Shown here: positions 44,201 to 48,340 of the stretch, piece by piece
Numbering within the stretch: position 1 is the stretch's first letter
Layout: each line of letters opens with the position of its first letter
Origin: an uncultured Collinsella sp.
Lineage (GTDB): Bacteria; Actinomycetota; Coriobacteriia; Coriobacteriales; Coriobacteriaceae
Direction: 5' to 3'
Assembly (NCBI GenBank): GCA_947001705.1
Contig: CAMQHT010000013.1
Coordinates: 1-48,340, forward strand
DNA: 48,340 nucleotides
Position numbers and translations under genes: made by a program
Notes under the pieces: model-generated
What the model saw: only the letters and a program-made list of their open reading frames with translations
Databases searched by the model: none
Told to the model about the DNA's origin: nothing

Positions 44201-45851
44201 ACACGCAGTTGGACACGATGCCGCCGTCGAGCATGCGCGCAAAGCCCGCAACGCCCTTGCCGGTCACGCTCGTGGAGCAGTTGAGCACGGCGCCCTGCAC
44301 ACTGTTGCCCAGGGGGCCGAACGCCTTGCCGTCCGTCGCTTGCTTCAGTTTGCCGGCAAACGAGATGTTCTGCACCACGCCCGTGGAGGCAACGCCGCCC
44401 ATGAGCGACTTCACGCCACCGCCGTTGGCGAAGGTGATGGTGTGGCCCTGGCCGTCGAGTGTGCCCGCAAGTATGCCCATGGGGGCAAAGAAGTACTCGT
44501 CATCGATGGTAATGTCGTTGTCGAGAACGTAATAGGCGTCGGCGTCGGCGGGTTTGAACTTGTTTTCGAGGTCGCTCTGCGAGCTCAGGTGCACTACGTT
44601 CTGCGGCTGAGCCACGGGCTCGGTGGGCTTGGGCTTCTCGAGCGCGGCAATGGCATCGGTGAGCGTCTTGGTTGCGGCGTTGACCTCGGCCTGCTTGGCG
44701 TCATCGTTGGCGTAGACGTCTTGAGCGCTCACAAGGGCCTCAGCGAGCTTCGACCAGCTCTCGGCCGTGTAGTCGTTCTCGATCTTGGCGTTGGCATCGT
44801 CAATCGCAGCCTTGAGGGCATCCTTGTTCACAACGGCCGCAGCGCCGCCCGAGATCAGCACAGGCAAACCGCCCTGCGCAGACCAGGTAAAGCCGGTGGC
44901 AGGGGCATCGGTGTTGAGCTTATCGACCGAGGCCTGGGTCTTGAGGTCGTCGACAGAGATTTTGCTGCCAAAGGAAGAATCGACCTTGTAGCCGCACGCC
45001 TGATCGCCCGCAGTGAACAGATTGTTGGTCACGGTGCCAGACTGATACCAGGCAACGAGGCCGTAACCGCCAAAGGGCATGCCGCTGAGGCTGCCGGCGT
45101 AATACGAGTTGAGCACCGAACCGCCATCGAGCTTGCCTACAAGACCGGCAGCGTCAGCGAAAGTCCAATTGTCGTCAGAGGGGCTTGCCGTCGACCAGCA
45201 CATTTGCACGGTACCCGAGCATGTGGTGGCGATAGGACCGTCGGTGCCAGAAATCGTCATCGAACCCGTCACGCCCAGATTCTGTACCGTACCAGCCACG
45301 CTCTTCGCCAGCGCCTTGCCGTTGAGCACGATGCTGTGGCCCTGGCCATCGAGCGTACCGGCCACGGTCTCGATCTGTTGGCCAGCCTCAAGGCTGATAT
45401 TCGCCGCGAGCTTCACGACAGCCCCGGCCTCGATGGTGGTGGGCAGCTCATCGGCAAAAGAGACCATCACGGTCTCGCCGGCCTTGGCGACGCGCGCGCC
45501 GCGTGTCTGCTGAGCATCGGCATCCTCGTCGTCGACGTCCGCCGCGGCGGCATTCTGCCCGTTCGCACCCAGCACGGCGGCAAGCCCCTCATCGGCAGAC
45601 GGAGCAACGTCGGATCTTGCCTCGTCCGCCGACGCCTCGGCGCCTTCAGCACCCGTCCGCTCGTCCGCAGTGAAACTCGACTCGTCGGCATTCTCGGCAG
45701 CATCCGCCTGCTGCGAGGCCTGGGTCTGCGCCTGCACAGCAATCTCTGCCACGCCCTCGGCAAATGCCGACGTACCCGGCATCGACCAGACGAGCAGCAC
45801 CGAGAAAGCAGCGGCTCCCAGGCGCTTGAGCATAATGTTGTTTCGCGTCAC
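41298..45851 (-). CDS. Large cell-surface protein with transcobalamin-like alpha/alpha-toroid region, under B12 riboswitch
   Basis: A 1517-residue exported protein. The GTG at 45851 follows AAGGAG; longer readings run towards the riboswitch. Signal peptide residues 1-31 (cleavage after AFA). An acidic Ala-rich spacer and a beta-helix-like part with GTLDGQGH at about 165 and 465 follow. A FIVAR-like helical bundle lies at about 337-404. Bacterial Ig-like, BIG2-style repeats lie at about 600-1080. At about 1100-1370 repeated helical pairs (VDLTAMAIQAVAPY, AEANAQVILALLSLDRD, ATEQALRALTTY) look like the alpha/alpha toroid of prenyltransferases and transcobalamin/intrinsic factor. A Gly/Lys-rich linker leads to a membrane helix (about 1487-1508) and KRRAA tail. 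No LPXTG or clear DUF4430. Corrinoid capture is inferred from fold and riboswitch. Confidence 0.8.
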   Translation of the reverse strand: MTRNNIMLKRLGAAAFSVLLVWSMPGTSAFAEGVAEIAVQAQTQASQQADAAENADESSFTADERTGAEGAEASADEARSDVAPSADEGLAAVLGANGQNAAAADVDDEDADAQQTRGARVAKAGETVMVSFADELPTTIEAGAVVKLAANISLEAGQQIETVAGTLDGQGHSIVLNGKALAKSVAGTVQNLGVTGSMTISGTDGPIATTCSGTVQMCWSTASPSDDNWTFADAAGLVGKLDGGSVLNSYYAGSLSGMPFGGYGLVAWYQSGTVTNNLFTAGDQACGYKVDSSFGSKISVDDLKTQASVDKLNTDAPATGFTWSAQGGLPVLISGGAAAVVNKDALKAAIDDANAKIENDYTAESWSKLAEALVSAQDVYANDDAKQAEVNAATKTLTDAIAALEKPKPTEPVAQPQNVVHLSSQSDLENKFKPADADAYYVLDNDITIDDEYFFAPMGILAGTLDGQGHTITFANGGGVKSLMGGVASTGVVQNISFAGKLKQATDGKAFGPLGNSVQGAVLNCSTSVTGKGVAGFARMLDGGIVSNCVSTSEGTAGALFATYNAGQLVNTYWGAFLTNKMDAPASALVNSYAVDPADMATDAFADLINANCGANGSSWGIDKNGTPVFGSGNSYQAPEDTTPDDTYTVSFTANDGTSQAVADHMLEVSPDAVNAYRKLGVFALKGVSATSTITWGTDDANRGNIGINESTGELYIYDNATGTVTATEHKVDGSEQTVATIKIKAKAKQFDDFELWYRASDGTVSNVTDGAATVQGSEVRNLEIRVHYVDADRGEYVPVSFSRFHFASSDPTTIYSNDYSACFYFKHAGSATITVTPRDAASAGAGSKSVTLTSEAVAATSISMGYNEDGATVYLQGRNPLSERGAFLTDHARPVVAPDNATNRDNFTVTSSDPAVAAYTTAGEIGYTAYKAGTTTFTATLPDTDADGKIISASCDVTYAYQNPLASVTAGTDSLYLKAGSAQKLDLTFAGKNDADGWSVTEPGLIWTFKTLDGKDASGIVGIDRNEKGAWKHVDGAPDDGLYVASSDYTVTALLAGTVVATGTPVDTTAGAEPVTLTITVAGVAASPATSESASAGIDAAAAFIDVRRSSDAFQYGDEWEIYDFAKAGRKIDSKLLDNYRASLAKHKAEWGSATCALTETERVALALSAIGEDITDYDGVNLVELICSRTDMTRANEKIFALMALNASGSDVPAGSAWTRASLADAVCELLGSDDAVEGTRLGDVDLTAMAIQAVAPYEGDTKVDAAIENGLSYLKGKMSAGTCDFGSAEANAQVILALLSLDRDPTNPVNGFANAVTNVVCALDLYRVDGGNGYAHSKGGAANAMATEQALRALTTYRVSSGETIAWKTAVTAGKGSSSKDPQKPTVPPGVLTPGAGSDGGAGNGTAGFAGVMAPVAAKMAGASSSEGAKAAGDSKAEAESGKKDSTESSVAGKTDKSGKKSGTSGKTAALSAGAANKAADAGSNGFAIAGVAVGIVGIGAVGGWFVYTKRRAA

Positions 45852-46029
45852 CCGTTCTCCTTCTTTCGCGAACCTGCAATAGAGCCATGGCGAAGAAGGC
45901 GGGAGAGGCGATACCCCGGCAGCACAAAGGCGCACGTCAGCCACCCTATCGGCAGCAAAACGCACGCTCAGCAGCACCCCTTGTAGACCGGAATCCAGCG
46001 GCAAACAGAGAGGCCCTCGGTTTCGAGAA

Positions 46030-46140
46030 GAGCGCGGGCAGGTAATCTGGCTCGCGGGCGCGCCCGCACACAGTAACCGCCTTGCTCGGGATTCTCACCC
46101 GATTCCCCTTTATGCGCTCGCGCGCACCCGTACTCCGGCT
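46030..46140 (-). ncRNA. Cobalamin riboswitch
   Basis: Reading the minus strand: CCGGAGTACGGGTGC, then GGGGAATCGGGTGAGAATCC, then the B12-box-like GGCGGTTACTGT, a GC-rich hairpin (GCGGGCGCGCCCGC), and the closing GAGCCAGATTACCTGCCC. These elements occur in the order of the cobalamin class (RF00174). It lies about 180 nt upstream of the surface-protein start, with no other gene in between. B12 is therefore expected to repress that gene. The 3' region between 45852 and 46029 would hold the expression platform; no clear terminator is seen, so control could be translational. Confidence 0.92.
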
Positions 46141-46409
46141 TCTATTTTTTAACGGAGGAAGTGTACGTTACCGCAGGTAAATCGGTCAACGCGCTACACA
46201 AAAAACCGCCATACCCGAGCCATATGGCTCCCGGATGACCACCTATAGGCAACCCATATCGCCACTAGGCCGCTAACGAACCAAGCCCGCCCGCAAGATT
46301 GAGCGGCCAGAATGTCCCCCATGGGACTTTTGACCCGCTCATTCCCGGTTGGACTACACGCGCTATTATGGTTGCCGTTTACGTGAGCTATTTAGATGGG
46401 AGCGTACCT

Positions 46410-47075
46410 ATGGCTGCTTTTTCCACCGTGATCTTTGACCTTGACGGCACCATCCTCAACACGCTCGAGGACCTGGCGGCCGCCGGCAACCACACCTGCG
46501 AGATGCACGGCTGGCCCACGTTTGCCGTGGACGAGTATCGCTACAAGGTGGGAAACGGCATGCTCAAGCTGGTTGAACGCTTTATGCCCGCCAAGTACGC
46601 GGGCGACGGCCGTATGTTTGAGCAGACGCTTGCCGAGTTTAGGGCCTATTACGGCGAGCACAAGGAGGACCGCACCTCACCCTACGCCGGCACGATTGAG
46701 ATGCTCGACCGTCTGCGCGCAGAGGGCGTTCAGCTTGCCGTGCTCACCAACAAGGACCATATTTCGGCAGCCCCGCTTATCGAGAAATACTTTGGCCCCA
46801 ATCGCTTTGCGCTGGTACAGGGCCGTGTCGATGCGTTTCCGCCTAAGCCCGAAGCGCCCGTCACGCTGCATGTAATGAAGGAGCTGGGCGCCAACCCGGC
46901 GACCACGCTCTATGTGGGCGATTCGAATGTCGATGTTCTGACCGGTCACAACGCCGGCCTTAAGAGCGCGGGCGTCAGCTGGGGCTTCCGCGGCCGTGCA
47001 GAGCTGGAGGCCGCCGGCGCTGACTACGTGGTGGACACCCAGGACGAACTCGCCGAGCTGATCTTGGGCAAGTAG
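46410..47075 (+). CDS. HAD-family hydrolase, phosphoglycolate phosphatase-like
   Basis: A 221-residue HAD phosphatase. Motif I is FDLDGTILNTLEDL with both aspartates, followed by a helical C1 cap (about 17-85), motif II LAVLTNKD, motif III lysine in FPPKPEAP, and motif IV LYVGDSNVDVLTGHNAG. These fit the Gph/PgmB subclass; the substrate could be phosphoglycolate or another small phosphoester. The ATG at 46410 follows GGGAG at about 10 nt. Upstream in-frame starts reach into the riboswitch flank and have no ribosome site. It is monocistronic, and the 270-nt space before it shows nothing else recognisable. Confidence 0.9.
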   Translation: MAAFSTVIFDLDGTILNTLEDLAAAGNHTCEMHGWPTFAVDEYRYKVGNGMLKLVERFMPAKYAGDGRMFEQTLAEFRAYYGEHKEDRTSPYAGTIEMLDRLRAEGVQLAVLTNKDHISAAPLIEKYFGPNRFALVQGRVDAFPPKPEAPVTLHVMKELGANPATTLYVGDSNVDVLTGHNAGLKSAGVSWGFRGRAELEAAGADYVVDTQDELAELILGK

Positions 47076-47111
47076 CGAGCGGCACTGCTTAACGTAGCTG
47101 CGACAATTCTT

Positions 47112-47290
47112 CCGCGCGGAAAGCGCGTCCCGTTTTGGAGCTCCGGAATGGGATGCGCTTTCCGTTTGAGGCGCGTCGGGAAAACGCCATCCCGTTTTGG
47201 AGCAATATTCCGGGTCGCACTTTCCGCAACCCACCCCATCCGGAAACCGCGACCCGGAATTCGACCAAAAACCGGGCCATATTTTCCCGA
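47112..47290. repeat. Intergenic hairpin-repeat family, copy C
   Basis: Tandem inverted modules: GCGGAAAGCGCGTCCCG against GGGATGCGCTTTCCG, then GGGAAAACGCCATCCCG against CCGGGTCGCACTTTCCG, then CCGGAAACCGCGACCCGG. These match copies A (575-790) and B (25268-25445). Two further GTCCCCAACTGCCG repeats follow at about 47318-47360. The stretch 47076-47436 has no gene I would call. Confidence 0.8.
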
Positions 47291-47436
47291 GCACTCGATG
47301 CAACGCCGGCGCAAGGAGTGTCCCCAACTGCCGGCAGAAAAGGAACGTCCCCAACTGCCGCCCCAATGACTACCATGGCAACGCCGCAGGTAGAGGACGG
47401 ACAGCGAGCGCCGTCCAGGACGAACAAGTTGGCATG

Positions 47437-47478
47437 AAAAAGGCGAGGCATAGACCTTCTGGTCATGCCTCGCCTTTT
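47437..47478. terminator. Bidirectional intrinsic terminator
   Basis: AAAAAGGCGAGGCAT and ATGCCTCGCCTTTT enclose a 12-nt loop, with A and T tracts on both sides. It can end both the HAD gene and the leftward lipoprotein gene. Confidence 0.85.
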
Positions 47479-47519
47479 GAATGACAAATTGTCGTCTGGG
47501 CGGCGCGCAGCGTCGAGCA

Positions 47520-47547
47520 GTTACGCGGTTTGGCAAAACCGCGTAAC
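47520..47547. terminator. Hairpin after the lipoprotein stop codon
   Basis: GTTACGCGGTTT and AAACCGCGTAAC pair across a 4-nt loop, 4 nt past the lipoprotein stop. No T-run follows; the T-tract terminator lies further on at 47437. Confidence 0.6.
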
Positions 47548-47551
47548 CCCC

Positions 47552-48109
47552 CTAGCTCATCATGGCATTCATCATCTCGTTGGTTGCAGAATCGTCGGCA
47601 GACCACTCGCCGTCGTCATTGCAGGAGTACTTGAAGGTGACCTTGGTGTCCTTGGTCTTAGCAGCCTTGGTCACATCGACCATAACCTGACCGGCCATCT
47701 TGTACAGCTCGTCATCGGAAGGCATCGAATCGAGCGCGGCGACCTTCTCCTGGTACTGGGTGGCAAAATCCTCAACGATCTGGTTCATGGACTTGCAGGT
47801 AATGGTGACCTCGGCAGTTGCGGTACCCTTGTCCTCGTCGACCGTCACGTCGCCGATCTTGTAGTCAAAGCCCTCGAGATAGCTCTTGGCATACTCCTTG
47901 GGATCGATGCCCAGCTGCTCGAACTCGTCGCCCGAGGCCTCTTCCAGGCCGGCGAGGAAGTCGTCGCCACCGTTCTTGACCTCGTCAAACTGCGTCGTAA
48001 GATCATCGGTGATGAGCTCCTCAACCGAAGGGCCTCCGCAGCCGGAAAGCACAACTACGCACGCGACCAGAACAGCCATCAGGGGCGCAAGCAGCAGCTT
48101 CTTCTTCAT
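47552..48109 (-). CDS. Lipoprotein of unknown function
   Basis: A 185-residue secreted lipoprotein. Lys-rich N-terminus, a hydrophobic stretch, and a lipobox VLSGC at about 20-24 whose cysteine would be lipidated. The mature part begins GGPSVEELI and is acidic, alternating helices (residues 30-75) and strands (VTVDEDKGTATAEVTITC, DTKVTFKYSC). The two cysteines TCKS and SCND may pair. It resembles DUF5105-type lipoproteins of Firmicutes and Coriobacteria in outline, but I cannot confirm the family. The ATG at 48109 follows GGGAGGAATGTC; an upstream in-frame start would spoil the signal peptide. Monocistronic. Confidence 0.85.
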   Translation of the reverse strand: MKKKLLLAPLMAVLVACVVVLSGCGGPSVEELITDDLTTQFDEVKNGGDDFLAGLEEASGDEFEQLGIDPKEYAKSYLEGFDYKIGDVTVDEDKGTATAEVTITCKSMNQIVEDFATQYQEKVAALDSMPSDDELYKMAGQVMVDVTKAAKTKDTKVTFKYSCNDDGEWSADDSATNEMMNAMMS

Positions 48110-48290
48110 GACATTCCTCCCAACAAGCGGCACCGCGCTTCCCGACGCGGTGCACGTCGTAACAATAAGGCCATACTAGCCGATAACGAACACCCCCGGC
48201 AAAGCAAAGGCGCAATCGGCTCGATTTAACGTCCGAACGGTTTACCGGTCCGCCCAACGCGCAATAAAACGTTCCGCCGCATTGTAATCA

Positions 48291-48315
48291 AAACCACCCC
48301 TAGAAGGGGTGGTTT
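48291..48315. terminator. Hairpin near the window end
   Basis: AAACCACCCC, TAGAA, then GGGGTGGTTT. It is a compact terminator-like stem with T-rich sequence on both strands. The rest of 48110-48340 shows no gene and probably holds the lipoprotein promoter. Confidence 0.7.
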
Positions 48316-48340
48316 GCTCTTAGGGTGTAACCCTTGGATT

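Noticed and set aside
41250..45986. A continuous plus-strand frame of about 1578 codons opposite the surface-protein gene
   Set aside because: The minus strand has a signal peptide, ribosome site, domain structure and riboswitch. The plus frame is low-complexity Arg/His/Gly/Val-rich, a typical shadow of a GC-rich gene.

Overview
The window looks like a chromosomal segment of a gut Coriobacteriia actinobacterium, most likely Collinsella. It is GC-rich, with dense short operons. An actinobacterial dnaK-grpE-dnaJ-hspR operon sits near clpB and near hydrogenase maturation genes. A mannose-type PTS lies next to a DUF956 gene. The intergenic palindromes are of a kind I associate with Collinsella. 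The genus call is inference; no rRNA or other marker was available.

Layout. Positions 1-826 hold a terminator, a tandem array of tRNA 3'-end fragments, a tRNA-Arg(CCT) and a hairpin-rich repeat. A leftward mannose-family PTS operon (manX-manY-manZ plus a DUF956 gene) occupies 827-4109. Then come hypA, a 925-residue FAD/Fe-S oxidoreductase, a divergent TetR regulator with paired operators, and a membrane protein (4460-9776). A membrane-anchored acidic protein, an AAA/DUF4143 ATPase behind a perfect 26-bp inverted repeat, and a 57-codon gene fill 10018-13330. Heat-shock genes (clpB; dnaK-grpE-dnaJ-hspR) flank two exported proteins of unknown function and an aconitase-family hydratase (13462-25006). 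A ferredoxin is followed by the leftward nadA-nadB-nadC-niaR operon (25665-29921). Its promoter lies inside a long palindrome, the likely NiaR operator. Positions 30027-32181 are a mobile patch: a MITE-like nested hairpin, a decayed IS3 orfA, and an intact-looking IS3-family element whose terminal repeat supplies the stop codon of the neighbouring membrane-protein gene. After a truncated GHKL kinase and a thioredoxin comes a rightward nickel/hydrogenase cluster (82-aa gene, nikR, hypF, hypC, hypD, hypE; 35273-41116). A 1517-residue surface protein follows, read leftward behind a cobalamin riboswitch. The window ends with a HAD phosphatase, another hairpin repeat and a lipoprotein.

How genes work together. 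NikR, HypA and HypCDEF make and regulate the NiFe-hydrogenase metal centre; hypB and the hydrogenase itself are not here. HspR probably represses both dnaK and clpB, whose upstream regions share a 25-nt motif. NiaR probably represses its own NAD-synthesis operon.

The most interesting observation is the surface protein. It has a signal peptide, beta-rich and FIVAR-like segments, an alpha/alpha-toroid-like region resembling the transcobalamin/prenyltransferase fold, and a C-terminal anchor. With a B12 riboswitch in its leader, it is a candidate extracellular corrinoid-capture system. The second theme is several families of structured intergenic repeats that recur across the window.
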